Below, piece by piece: positions 7,059-14,950 of a stretch of 22,798 nt of DNA. Within the stretch, counting starts at the first letter, position 1. The number at the start of each line of letters is the position of its first letter. This DNA comes from Lucifugimonas sp038150225 (GTDB taxonomy: Bacteria > Chloroflexota > Dehalococcoidia > Lucifugimonadales > Lucifugimonadaceae): positions 1 through 22,798 of the forward strand of contig JAYQWG010000031.1 in assembly GCA_038150225.1 (NCBI GenBank), in the 5' to 3' direction. A program made the translations under genes and the position numbers. The notes beneath the pieces are model-generated. The model was not told the origin of the DNA, ran no database searches, and saw only the letters and a list, made by a program, of their open reading frames with translations.

Positions 7059-7796
7059 TCAGTTGCTGAGCAACGGTGCCTGGTGGGGCACTCCTACGCG
7101 TCGTGGAAATTTTTCGGGCGTGGACGAGATTTTCATCCAGTAAACGATTTCATCCGCAGGTGAAGACCCTGGATTATCGACGGTCAAGGTTATCGCAGGA
7201 GCAGCGCCGAGTTCTTCGGCAGCGAACTCGGCTTCTCGCAATTCTTGTTCGATTCCAGTTGATTTTGGAAGAACTGCAACCCCACCTACGTTCAGGAACG
7301 GCAAGGTGAGTTCAGCAAGTTCAGGAAGCGAAGCTACAGCCCTTGCCACGACCAGATCGTACTGTTCTCGGTATAGCTCGTCCTGTCCAAACTCCTCGGC
7401 GCGCCCGTTCACTACCTCAACACCCGTTAGATCGAGTTCGGAAACAACTTCATTGAGAAAGTTTGTGCGTTTACCGATTGAATCGAGAAGAGTGATTTCG
7501 AGTTCCGGTACTGCCAGCTTGAGGACGAGTCCGGGGATTCCTGCACCTGTGCCAATGTCGATAGCTTTTCTGCCTGCGAACCACTCAAGCGTCGGTACAT
7601 TGCCGCCAGCCGGAGAGAGAATCCTCAACGACCGGATAAACAGCTCTTCACGAATACGCTCCCAGGTTTTGACACCGGTGAGATTGAACTGATTACTTCG
7701 GAGTTCGATCAAATCGCCATAGCGTTTGAAATGATCGATCTGGGTATCAGTCAGTTCGAGACCAAGCTTTGTAGAGGCCTGTATGAGTTGATCCAA
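7059..7796 (-). CDS. rsmG: 16S rRNA (guanine527-N7)-methyltransferase RsmG
   Basis: The SAM-dependent enzyme methylates G527 of 16S rRNA in the 530 loop. The sequence shows the RsmG pattern: NQFNLTGVKTWE (substrate side), AIDIGTGAGIPGLVLKLAVPELEITLLDS (motif I and the acidic end of strand 2), KRTNFLNEVV, GRAEEFG, and YDLVVARAVASLPELAELTLPFL. A longer frame opens at 7904, but its first 36 residues are hydrophobic and unlike RsmG. I chose TTG 7796, which follows AAAAAGG by six bases and gives 245 residues, the usual length. It heads the minus-strand cluster and is divergent from etfB. Confidence 0.93.
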   Translation of the reverse strand: MDQLIQASTKLGLELTDTQIDHFKRYGDLIELRSNQFNLTGVKTWERIREELFIRSLRILSPAGGNVPTLEWFAGRKAIDIGTGAGIPGLVLKLAVPELEITLLDSIGKRTNFLNEVVSELDLTGVEVVNGRAEEFGQDELYREQYDLVVARAVASLPELAELTLPFLNVGGVAVLPKSTGIEQELREAEFAAEELGAAPAITLTVDNPGSSPADEIVYWMKISSTPEKFPRRVGVPHQAPLLSN

Positions 7797-7802
7797 ATGA
7801 TG

Positions 7803-7809
7803 CCTTTTT
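7803..7809 (-). promoter_or_regulatory. Ribosome binding site fixing the rsmG TTG start
   Basis: The minus strand reads AAAAAGG, with its GG six bases ahead of the TTG at 7796. No comparable site precedes the ATG at 7904. Confidence 0.6.
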
Positions 7810-7931
7810 ATGCAGGAGCGTGACCAGAATAGAAAATTGAGCGGTAATGTTATAGGTCGAAAACGAATGGGCGCATGAAGTAAAAGCGTCCAAATGAATA
7901 GCAATATCCATCAGTTGATGGCAGTTCAGAA

Positions 7932-8744
7932 ATGGACAGACAGTTGCCCCTGCGAATAGCTGTACTTGCCAAGCAGGTACCAGATCCCGAGACTCCTCCA
8001 TCTCAGTTCAAAATCGACGAATCGACTAATTCGGTGATTTCACCAAGTGGCGTACCACCGGTAGTTAACGGATTCGATTTGAACGCAGTTGAGGCAGCAC
8101 TACTGCTAAAAGACGCCGGAGTTGACGTCGAGATTTCAGTTTTGTCGGTTGGAACTGACTTTGCACTTGATGCACTGAAGAAGACGCTCGCAATGGGTGC
8201 GGACCGCCTAGTTCTTGTAGATGAGCCAGGACTCGACAAGATCGACGCGGCTGCAACTGTGAAGGTTTTGACCGCGCTAATCGAAAAAGACGGACCATTC
8301 GATCTCGTTCTTGGTGGACGTCAAGCGTCCGATTGGGACCAGGCACATGTCGTTTTGGGAGTTGCTGAGGCGATTGGCGCGCCACTTGTGACACTCGTCC
8401 AGAAACTCGAGGTTGACGGTGAATCACTCAAAATCCAAAGAGTGATTCCAGAGGGTTTCCAAGAAGTGACTTGCCCGACACCCGCAGTTTTGACGGTTAC
8501 TAACGAGCTTGGAGAAGCCAGGTATCCGAATCTTCGAGGAATTATGCAGGCGAGCAGGAAACAGCCTGACACCTACTCACTTGCTGACCTTGGATTATCT
8601 GAGTCGGATCTCGAGTCCAAAGTGAAACTCGAGAAGTTGTACATCCCTGAATCGAACAAACAGGTCGAACTGATCGACGGAGAAGATGAAGCTGAGGCTG
8701 GACGTAACCTGGCTGTGCGACTTCGCGAGGAGAAGTTGATCTAA
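7932..8744 (+). CDS. etfB: Electron transfer flavoprotein, beta subunit
   Basis: The 270-residue protein has the EtfB layout: an N-terminal IAVLAKQVPDPE, NGFDLNAVEAALLLKD, ALKKTLAMGADRLVLVDEP, the adenine-nucleotide region DLVLGGRQASDWDQAHVVLGVAEAIGAPLVTL, and the ETF beta signature-like VTNELGEARYPNLRGIMQASRK. With EtfA it forms a soluble FAD heterodimer carrying electrons from acyl-CoA and related dehydrogenases to the quinone pool or a bifurcating partner. GRQASDWDQ matches the loop that binds AMP in ordinary ETF, but I cannot tell bifurcating from non-bifurcating forms by eye. The ribosome site is weak. The stop TAA overlaps the etfA ATG by one base, so the two are translationally coupled. 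Confidence 0.95.
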   Translation: MDRQLPLRIAVLAKQVPDPETPPSQFKIDESTNSVISPSGVPPVVNGFDLNAVEAALLLKDAGVDVEISVLSVGTDFALDALKKTLAMGADRLVLVDEPGLDKIDAAATVKVLTALIEKDGPFDLVLGGRQASDWDQAHVVLGVAEAIGAPLVTLVQKLEVDGESLKIQRVIPEGFQEVTCPTPAVLTVTNELGEARYPNLRGIMQASRKQPDTYSLADLGLSESDLESKVKLEKLYIPESNKQVELIDGEDEAEAGRNLAVRLREEKLI

Positions 8745-9700
8745 TGACCTCTGTACTCGTATTTATCGAAGCTGATGAGACAGGTGCTGCTTCGCAAGCT
8801 TCCCTTCAGGCAATCACTGCCGCAAATCAGCTAAGCCCATCGATCGTATTCGCCGTTACTGCAGGTGTACTTTCAGGAAGTGAGTCGCTGCCGGTTGACA
8901 CAGTGATCGAATTGCCAGGTATCGAAACGTCTGATGACGGCATATTCGACTTACTCACATCTGATCTGGCGGCATTGATTCGATCAAAATCGCCTGACCT
9001 CGTGCTGTTCCCGAAGACCGACCAGGGATCCGTTGTTTCAGCTCGGGTCGCATTCAGGCTTGGAGCCGCGTTTGCAGCGGACTGTACCGATATTTCGGGC
9101 TCCGCTGGTGCAATCAGTGTGACTCGCCCTGTGTACGGAGGAAGCGCACTCGCTGACTTCTCCATCGCATCCACCCCGGCGGTGGTTTCAGTTCGAGCTG
9201 GAGCGTTTGAACCATCAGCCTCGGACGGTGGAAGCCCTTCGACTGAGCAAGCCGCGTCTGTTGGTGAAGGCTCACGAGGTGCGTCAGTAATCAATGCAGT
9301 TGCTGAATCGCGGGAAGGTGTTCGACTCGAAGATGCGCCAGTCGTAGTTAGTGGCGGTCGCGGACTGGGCGGACCTGAGCCATTTGCAGTTCTTGAGGAC
9401 CTGGCGAATTCACTGGATGGGGCAGTTGGTGCTTCGCGTGCAGCTTGCGATGCGGGATGGATAGATCATTCGCACCAGGTAGGACTTACCGGTAAGACCG
9501 TGAGTCCTGATGTCTACATCGCCGTCGGAATTTCTGGTGCAAGTCAGCACATGGCAGGCTGTTCCAGTTCGCGTGCGATAGTCGCAATCAACAAAGACGG
9601 AGACTCCAACATATTCAAGGAAGCTCGGTTTGGAGTAGTTGGTGACTGGGAGAAAGTGCTCCCCGCGTTTATCGAGCAAGTCAAAGCACTCAAGGCGTAG
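8744..9700 (+). CDS. etfA: Electron transfer flavoprotein, alpha subunit
   Basis: The 318-residue protein has a variable N-terminal domain and the strongly conserved EtfA FAD domain in its last third: VVSGGRGLGGPEPF (about 201), LDGAVGASRAACDAGWIDHSHQVGLTGKTVSPDVYIAVGISGASQHMAG, then AIVAINKDGDSNIFKEARFGVVGD. These bind FAD in the ETF dimer. It follows etfB with a one-base overlap. No ETF:quinone oxidoreductase or acyl-CoA dehydrogenase is seen in the window, so its partners must be encoded elsewhere. Confidence 0.96.
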   Translation: MTSVLVFIEADETGAASQASLQAITAANQLSPSIVFAVTAGVLSGSESLPVDTVIELPGIETSDDGIFDLLTSDLAALIRSKSPDLVLFPKTDQGSVVSARVAFRLGAAFAADCTDISGSAGAISVTRPVYGGSALADFSIASTPAVVSVRAGAFEPSASDGGSPSTEQAASVGEGSRGASVINAVAESREGVRLEDAPVVVSGGRGLGGPEPFAVLEDLANSLDGAVGASRAACDAGWIDHSHQVGLTGKTVSPDVYIAVGISGASQHMAGCSSSRAIVAINKDGDSNIFKEARFGVVGDWEKVLPAFIEQVKALKA

Positions 9701-9735
9701 TCGAGAACGATAAGCGGGACGGAAAAGAGAACCTG

Positions 9736-10176
9736 ATGGATTTTGGCTACGGTGAAGGAGTTGATGGCGTATTCAAGTTTGTTGATAACGCCGAAGTACT
9801 TGCCGTGTTTTTTCCGAAATTCGGTCAGTCTGTCGTCATTGATATCCGACCCAAGGATGATGTTCCACCGCTTGTGCAGGTCCTGCCAATGGCACGCTCC
9901 ATCGCTGAAAGACTTCGGACTATTCGTCGACTGCGCCCGGAACTTCCGCGACCTCAAGACATAGTTGCGATTCCGTGGATCGGATACGTTGAAGTGTTGA
10001 AAGAATCCGGGTTGTGGGATCGGGTTGTTGCTCGTGTCGAGCATTCTGGCTTCGACGAAGCTGTGAATCAAATTCACGAAGCGTTCAGTGAGTTACAGCG
10101 GCTAGAACGCAAAGAGCTAGCTCACCTGATTCTGGGAGAACACTACGAAACCATCTGGGCTCGACCAACGAGCTAG
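9736..10176 (+). CDS. Conserved-looking hypothetical protein, 146 aa
   Basis: I do not recognise this family. The product is soluble, with no signal or membrane segment. The first half (FKFVDNAEVLAVFFPKFGQSVVIDIRP) looks like a beta-rich fold; the second half is helical, with MARSIAERLRTIRRLRPELPRPQDIVAIPWIGYV, then EAVNQIHEAFSELQRLERKELAHLILGEHYETIW. It starts at an ATG 35 bases after etfA with a modest AAGAGAA upstream, on the same strand, so co-transcription with etfBA is likely. Codon use and composition are like its neighbours. A link to ETF function is only positional. Confidence 0.7.
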   Translation: MDFGYGEGVDGVFKFVDNAEVLAVFFPKFGQSVVIDIRPKDDVPPLVQVLPMARSIAERLRTIRRLRPELPRPQDIVAIPWIGYVEVLKESGLWDRVVARVEHSGFDEAVNQIHEAFSELQRLERKELAHLILGEHYETIWARPTS

Positions 10177-10278
10177 TGCGGTCATCGTGGTACTGTTCGG
10201 GTTCAGTTAGAGCCGACCGGTGTGGACTCCCGTATCACTGGGAACGGTACAAAACTCGATTCCAGGGTGATTCGCTAA

Positions 10279-11667
10279 ATGCGATCGTTCCAACTTCCTA
10301 GAGTGATTTCGTGGCAGTGGCTAGTTGGCGCTGTTTTGCTATTCGCGTTCAATCTTGGTTCGTTATTGGTTCGATTTCCGCTCGGTCGAAAATCTAGATG
10401 GATCGCATACCCGACCGTTCTCGTCGTCCTGTGGTTTTCCTGGATTGTTCCTGATGGCGACCGGAGATTTGATACCCCAGCTGCCGCAGCTTCTCTCGAT
10501 CACGGGTATGGATTAGTTGCCTGGGAGTTTGAGAACTTTTTAGACAAGTGGACACACCGGGTATGGACTGCTTTGCCCTGGACTCCGACTTCGACTGACG
10601 ATCGACAGGCACACATTGACCGCTACGTTGATTTGGTTGGAGAACTGCGTACTGCGCGGGATATGTTGAATTTGTTGGCGTCTGATCCGAGTGCTACTGA
10701 CCGCGAAGTTCGTGATGCGCAACGAGCGGTCGACGAACTTATTAGCGAGCGAGACCGAATTCGTCCGGCGATTGAGGAGTATCTCGAGCAGAAAATCTCC
10801 GAGATGATTCGTTCAGACGAAGTCAATCTGACCGGTAACTGGGTATGGCCACCGGTCGATTTCAGGATTGGTGACCCACCTAAGCTGCTCGTTACTTCTC
10901 CTCGCGATGAGATTTTGCGACTTGAGGATGTCCTGATAGATCCAGACGTAACCATTGCCGAAATGGAAAAGATTGAAGGGCGCTTAGCAATTGACTTGGA
11001 TACGTCGGCTGTTGTCCTGCAGACGGGAGGTCTGGCAAGTTACCCGAACGTGATACCGACGACTCACTTGAAGCGGCTGCTAGATGTGGGATCTCACGAG
11101 TGGCTGCACTCATATCTGGCGTTTTATCCGCTGGGTCAGGCTTACTTCGGTGACGGTCAAATGCGTTCCGTGAACGAAACACTTGCAGATATTTTTGGTA
11201 GAGAGGTTGGCTGGCGAGTCTATTCCGAATTGACCGGCGAGGACTTCGTTGCACCAGTACGACCTGAACGAGCTAGGAGAACCGAAGAATCGAACGATGG
11301 TGCTCCTGAAGCAGTGCCCGACCCTAACGAATTTAGTTTCAACAGTTTCATGGCAGAAACTCGAGAGCGAGTAGATGAATTGCTTTCTGAGGGCTCGATT
11401 GATTCAGCTGAAACTTACATGGAAGAGCGCCGAGTCGAACTAGTTGAGCGTGGTTATTCCATTCGAAAAATCAACCAGGCCTACTTCGCGTTTCACGGCA
11501 CATACGCTGAGAGTCCTTCTTCGACCAGCCCGATCGCTCGTTACCTGTGGGATCTACGCGAGCAAGTCGAATCAGTTGGGTCGCTCGTGAAGCTGTTGCG
11601 ACCTGTTCGTACGTATGAACAGTTTGAGGAACTTCTCGTAGAACGAGGAATCGAACTTGAAGGGTAG
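10279..11667 (+). CDS. Membrane-anchored protein with HExxH zinc-metalloprotease motif
   Basis: The 462-residue protein opens with two hydrophobic segments (about 13-35 and 43-60), then a large hydrophilic domain with a long charged helical region (about 110-180). SHEWLHSYL holds a HExxH motif (His273, Glu274, His277), and 23 residues later comes NETLADIFGREVG, whose Glu300 fits the third zinc ligand of a gluzincin. The paired histidines with the downstream NExxxD helix suggest a real zinc-dependent peptidase, with the catalytic domain outside the membrane if the N-terminus is as predicted. I do not recognise a named family. The C-terminal half has further charged helices and the motif YAESPSSTSPIARYLWDLR. 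It lies 102 bases after the unknown gene on the same strand. Substrate unknown. Confidence 0.8.
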   Translation: MRSFQLPRVISWQWLVGAVLLFAFNLGSLLVRFPLGRKSRWIAYPTVLVVLWFSWIVPDGDRRFDTPAAAASLDHGYGLVAWEFENFLDKWTHRVWTALPWTPTSTDDRQAHIDRYVDLVGELRTARDMLNLLASDPSATDREVRDAQRAVDELISERDRIRPAIEEYLEQKISEMIRSDEVNLTGNWVWPPVDFRIGDPPKLLVTSPRDEILRLEDVLIDPDVTIAEMEKIEGRLAIDLDTSAVVLQTGGLASYPNVIPTTHLKRLLDVGSHEWLHSYLAFYPLGQAYFGDGQMRSVNETLADIFGREVGWRVYSELTGEDFVAPVRPERARRTEESNDGAPEAVPDPNEFSFNSFMAETRERVDELLSEGSIDSAETYMEERRVELVERGYSIRKINQAYFAFHGTYAESPSSTSPIARYLWDLREQVESVGSLVKLLRPVRTYEQFEELLVERGIELEG

Positions 11668-11836
11668 TGACTCTAACCGCCTTGGTTTGAGCCCTCGTCG
11701 ACGGAACGGCGAATTTACACCACCTGTCGGTATACTTTGAGGGTTGCTTGTAACAACTACACCGAATTCGTTCTGGTTTATCGATTACTCAGTCCATTTC
11801 GGTGACACGACATTACCGTGCTTCAAGGCACGATGC

Positions 11837-11841
11837 AGGAG
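11837..11841 (+). promoter_or_regulatory. Shine-Dalgarno site deciding the hflK start
   Basis: AGGAG lies five bases before the ATG at 11847, whereas the upstream GTG at 11802 lacks a clear site. This supports the shorter HflK. Confidence 0.6.
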
Positions 11842-11846
11842 ATGCG

Positions 11847-12974
11847 ATGGCGCGCTCGATCGATGACACGCACGTACCAGATAACAAGATGTATCGACCT
11901 CCTCGGCAGGAGGAATCCGAAGTTACATTTGACGAACTAGTGGAGCGAATCAGAAGCTCGATGCCAAACATTCCTGGCATTGGAGGGGCGGGTTCAGCAG
12001 GACTGATTCTTGCAGCGTTAGTAGTTATCGGGATCATCTGGGCAGGAACTGGCTTCTACACCGTCGGACCTGACCAGGAAGCTGTACTTAGGACGTTCGG
12101 TCGTTTCACTGGGACGGCGAGCGGTGGTTTGCACTGGCATTACCCAAGCCCAATTGGTAAACGTGATGTTGTAGCTGTTACGACTACTCGACGTATGGAG
12201 CTAGGGTTCCGATCTGGAGCTGACGGGTTCACCGTTGCTCAGTCGATCACTAACGAGTCGCTGATGATTACCGGTGACGAAAACATCGTTGACGTTCAAG
12301 CAGTAGTTCAATACAGAATTTCAGACCTGCCGAACTTTCTTTTCAAAGTAGACGATCCAGGTGATAGCGACCGAGGTATTTCGGCAGGATCACCTGACGG
12401 TCGAACTCTTCGGGACATGGCAGAAACTGCTTTGCGACAGGTTGTTGGTGCACGAAACATCGATGACGTCCTGACCACGGAAAAGGAACGTGTCCAGACG
12501 GAAGTTCTTCTCAAAATGCGAGAACTCGCCGCTGACTATGAAACTGGAATTGACGTTGTGCAGGTTCTCTTGCAGAACGTGAACCCACCACTGGAAGTAC
12601 AACCAGCGTTCGAAGATGTTGTAAGGGCTCGTGAAGATCGTGAACGTTTGATTAACCTGGCCCAAGCCTATGAGGCTGCGGAAATACCGAAGGCAACTGG
12701 TGAAGCCGCAAAGATCTTCGAAGCTGCCGAAGGTTTCAAACAGGGTCGTATCGCACGTGCCCAGGGTGAAGCTGACGGTTTCGATGCGATCCTTGAGGGT
12801 TACCTCGACTCTCCAGACATTACTCGACAACGGCTCTACCTAGAAGCCATGGAAGAAATCCTGCCAGGAATCACGAAGTTCATTCTTTCTGATTCTGGCG
12901 TGCTGCCATTCCTCCCACTGGAGGGTGCTACCACAGGCGCCGGAACGGTCACAGGAACGGGAGGTGCCCAGTAA
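11847..12974 (+). CDS. hflK: HflK, SPFH-family membrane protein of the FtsH-regulating complex
   Basis: The 375-residue protein has a hydrophilic, Pro/Gly-bearing N-terminus, one membrane segment (LILAALVVIGIIWAGTGFYTV, about 55-75), and the SPFH/band-7 domain starting at VGPDQEAVLRTFGRF, with GLHWHYPSPIGKRDVV, ENIVDVQAVVQYRISD, LRQVVGARNIDDVLTTEKERVQTEV and NVNPPLEVQPAFEDVVRAREDRERLINLAQAYE, all typical of HflK. A heptad-like alanine/glutamate stretch and a Gly/Thr-rich tail follow. HflK and HflC form a membrane cage around the FtsH protease and limit its access to membrane proteins. The stop overlaps the hflC ATG (TAATG). The reading frame extends to a GTG at 11802, but the ATG with AGGAG is preferred. 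Confidence 0.93.
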   Translation: MARSIDDTHVPDNKMYRPPRQEESEVTFDELVERIRSSMPNIPGIGGAGSAGLILAALVVIGIIWAGTGFYTVGPDQEAVLRTFGRFTGTASGGLHWHYPSPIGKRDVVAVTTTRRMELGFRSGADGFTVAQSITNESLMITGDENIVDVQAVVQYRISDLPNFLFKVDDPGDSDRGISAGSPDGRTLRDMAETALRQVVGARNIDDVLTTEKERVQTEVLLKMRELAADYETGIDVVQVLLQNVNPPLEVQPAFEDVVRAREDRERLINLAQAYEAAEIPKATGEAAKIFEAAEGFKQGRIARAQGEADGFDAILEGYLDSPDITRQRLYLEAMEEILPGITKFILSDSGVLPFLPLEGATTGAGTVTGTGGAQ

Positions 12975-14187
12975 TGAGCAAGCTCACAGTTCCTCTTATT
13001 GTTCTGATCGTTGCAGCGGTTATCGTCATACCTCAGACTTTGTTCGTGGTTGATGAAACCCAGGTGGCGATCGTTACTCGGTTTGGTGCGTTCCAAGAGG
13101 CCTACACCGACCCTGGTTTGAAGGTGAAGACACCGTTCGCTGAACAGGTAACCAAGTTCGACAAGCGTTTACTCCGCGTGGACGTTGCCCCGGCATCGTT
13201 GCTTACCGCCGACAAGCGCAACCTTGTGATTGATTCTTACGCGAGATACCGGATCATTGACCCGTTGGTGTTCTTCAAGAATCTCAGAAACGAGTCTGGT
13301 GCAGATGCTCGTGTGGGTGACATCGTCAATGCCCAGCTTCGTCAGGAAGTAGCGCTTGATCTGCAGGAAGAAGTCATTTCGGAAACTCGTGAAGACATCA
13401 TGAACCGTGTGACTATCGCAAGTAACCGTATCGAGGTTTCAAGAGAAGACTTGTTTCGAGACTACGGCACGCTTTCACACCCTGCGGTAACGGTGACTGT
13501 CGACGAAGACACGACTGATACTGAACGTGCACGTGCCGTAACACCGGAAGAACTCGCGGCGTTGGAAGGAAACGCCAATCCACCTGAACTGGAAGGATTT
13601 GCGATTACCTACACCGCCGACGTAAGAGAAGCTCTCGGTATCGAGATCATTGACGTTCGTATCAAGCGCGCTGACTTCCCGCCTGACGTAGAGACCAGTG
13701 TGTTCTNNNNNNNNNNNNNNNNNNNNNNNNNNNNNNNNNNNNNNNNNNNNNNNNNNNNNNNNNNNNNNNNNNNNNNNNNNNNNNNNNNNNNNNNNNNNNN
13801 NNNNNNGACGTTCGTATCAAGCGCGCTGACTTCCCGCCTGACGTAGAGACCAGTGTGTTCTCTCGAATGGAAGCAGAACGCGAGCGAATTGCCAGTGGTC
13901 TGCGTGCCGAAGGTACGCAGCGAGACTCGGAGATTCGTGCTGCAACTGATCGAGAAGTGAACATTATTCTCGAGAACGCACAGGGTGAATCTGCTCGACT
14001 GCGAGGTGAAGCAGAACAGGAAGCGATTGCGATTCTGGCAGAGTCGCTGGAGAAGGATCCTGAGTTCTACGACTTCCGTCGTTCACTCGAGGCGTACAAG
14101 GTGTTCCTCGACTCGCAAACTACAGTGATCCTTGATCCTGAAAGTGACCTGCTGAAGTACCTTTCGGATCCGGCTCCGACGCCTTAA
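12974..14187 (+). CDS. hflC: HflC, SPFH-family partner of HflK (interrupted by an assembly gap)
   Basis: The N-terminal membrane segment (LTVPLIVLIVAAVIVIPQTLFVV) and VVDETQVAIVTRFGAFQEAYTDPGLKVKTPFAEQVTKFDKRLL, followed by NLVIDSYARYRIIDPLVFF, LRQEVALDLQEEVI and GIEIIDVRIKRADFP, identify HflC. After 100 N the frame resumes at the same DVRIKRADFPPDVETSVF and runs through SRMEAERERIASGLRAEG to the stop. Because the 55 bases before and after the N are identical, the two pieces overlap. Joining them gives one in-frame protein of 352 residues, the usual HflC size, with nothing missing. The gene is thus intact in the organism and the stated coordinates include about 155 false bases. It is coupled to hflK and ends 20 bases before a strong terminator. 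Confidence 0.93.
13652..13706 (+). repeat. 55-bp direct repeat, left flank of the N gap
   Basis: These 55 bases are identical to 13807-13861. Both copies encode DVRIKRADFPPDVETSVF in the same frame. Two copies so placed in HflC have no precedent that I know of; a false duplication at a contig join explains them. Confidence 0.95.
13707..13806. other. Assembly gap (100 N)
   Basis: Exactly 100 N, the conventional gap of unknown size. The identical 55-mers on both sides show that the contigs really overlap by 55 bases; 55 is a common assembler k-mer size. Confidence 0.97.
13807..13861 (+). repeat. 55-bp direct repeat, right flank of the N gap
   Basis: This is an exact copy of 13652-13706. Collapsing the pair removes 155 bases and leaves hflC in frame. 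Confidence 0.95.
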
Positions 14188-14207
14188 CGATCGAGATCAC
14201 GAAAACC

Positions 14208-14243
14208 AAAACCGACGGTTCGACGAAGCCGTCGGTTTTTTTT
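14208..14243. terminator. Bidirectional intrinsic terminator between hflC and the HPP gene
   Basis: AAAACCGACGG (14208-14218) pairs perfectly with CCGTCGGTTTT (14229-14239) around a 10-base loop, followed by T residues to 14243. The A run on the left serves as a T run on the other strand, so it can stop both hflC (plus) and the convergent HPP gene (minus). Confidence 0.92.
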
Positions 14244-14245
14244 CC

Positions 14246-14848
14246 TTAAATCAAGTTGTGCAGGTGTTTGCTGAGAACGATCCTGAGTAGTGCTACCAGC
14301 AGTGAGGCTGAAATGATGAACAGCACTGAATCTATTGGCATAGAAGTTGCGAGTCCGAGTGCTGTTCCTGCTGCGGGGGCGTGTTCAGTGTTGGTGATGG
14401 TCATGAACAGGATCACCAATGCCAACGACAAGCCCTGAATCGAGTGAATCATGTACTTGTTCGCTGCTACCGCTTCGGGCACGAGCATTAGTATTCCGAC
14501 GGTACAAGCTCCAGCGAAAATAGCTACGAGATGTCCACCCACCAGGCGAACTGGATTCGAGGCGACCGAGTGTGGGATGAAGAAGACGATTGCTACTGAA
14601 CTGGCAATAGCTGCGACGATTGCTCCATTCGTGAGAGCATCTTCCGCTATCAAAACACCCATTAGTGCTAATCCCGCAAGGATTGCCTGACCGATGTAGA
14701 TCCTTGGCCTGTGCACGAATCTCGCATCGATCCAGCGAAATAGCGGATGATGCCTGGCAGCATGTAATCGAGGGTGTCGTTGTCCGAAATCCGGTTGTTT
14801 GTCTCTCATTCGGGAGTGCGTTGTTGTCGTGAGTGAATTTGAAATCAC
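14246..14848 (-). CDS. HPP-family integral membrane protein
   Basis: The 200-residue protein has a basic, His-rich N-terminal tail and about five membrane segments (roughly 52-68, 76-92, 103-124, 138-153 and 173-195). The order SSVAIVFFIPHSVASNPVRLVGGHLVAIFAG, then TNTEHAPAAGTALG, is that of the HPP family, whose namesake His-Pro-Pro here reads His-Ala-Pro (about 156-158). Some HPP proteins in chloroplasts and cyanobacteria carry nitrite; the role in other bacteria is unknown. The start is uncertain: GTG 14848 gives the full length and ATG 14809 would remove 13 residues; neither has a good ribosome site. It is convergent with hflC and divergent from tetR across a regulatory region, so TetR may control it. 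Confidence 0.75.
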   Translation of the reverse strand: MISNSLTTTTHSRMRDKQPDFGQRHPRLHAARHHPLFRWIDARFVHRPRIYIGQAILAGLALMGVLIAEDALTNGAIVAAIASSVAIVFFIPHSVASNPVRLVGGHLVAIFAGACTVGILMLVPEAVAANKYMIHSIQGLSLALVILFMTITNTEHAPAAGTALGLATSMPIDSVLFIISASLLVALLRIVLSKHLHNLI

Positions 14849-14892
14849 ATTACCGATAACGAGCCCGAAGGGTCATCAGAGATTAATCACAG

Positions 14893-14914
14893 AGTTCACT
14901 GATTCGTGTGAACT
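14893..14914. promoter_or_regulatory. Inverted repeat in the HPP/tetR divergent region
   Basis: AGTTCAC (14893-14899) and GTGAACT (14908-14914) are perfect complements separated by eight bases, and GTGAACAC recurs at 14929-14936. This is the size and spacing of a dimeric regulator site for the divergent HPP gene. The binding protein is unknown. Confidence 0.45.
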
Positions 14915-14917
14915 AAT

Positions 14918-14946
14918 TTGCTAAGTATGTGAACACTGACTAACAT
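14918..14946 (+). promoter_or_regulatory. Candidate sigma-70-type promoter for tetR
   Basis: TTGCTA (14918-14923) and TAACAT (14941-14946) are 17 bases apart and each matches four of six consensus bases. The palindrome begins four bases further on, so a bound repressor would cover the transcription start. Confidence 0.4.
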
Positions 14947-14950
14947 ATGC

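Noticed and set aside
8827..9294. A 155-residue minus-strand frame inside etfA
   Set aside because: It is antisense to a highly conserved gene and resembles no protein family; the composition is that of a reversed coding strand.
11714..11736. A promoter before hflK (TTTACA and TATACT)
   Set aside because: The TATACT at 11731 is a good -10 box, but the TTTACA is only 11 bases away and no -35 sits at the correct distance.
11802..11846. An upstream GTG start for hflK adding 15 residues
   Set aside because: AGGAG stands at the right distance before the ATG at 11847 and not before the GTG.
13662..13964. A minus-strand frame across the N gap
   Set aside because: It is antisense to hflC and only stays open because the N residues contain no stop.
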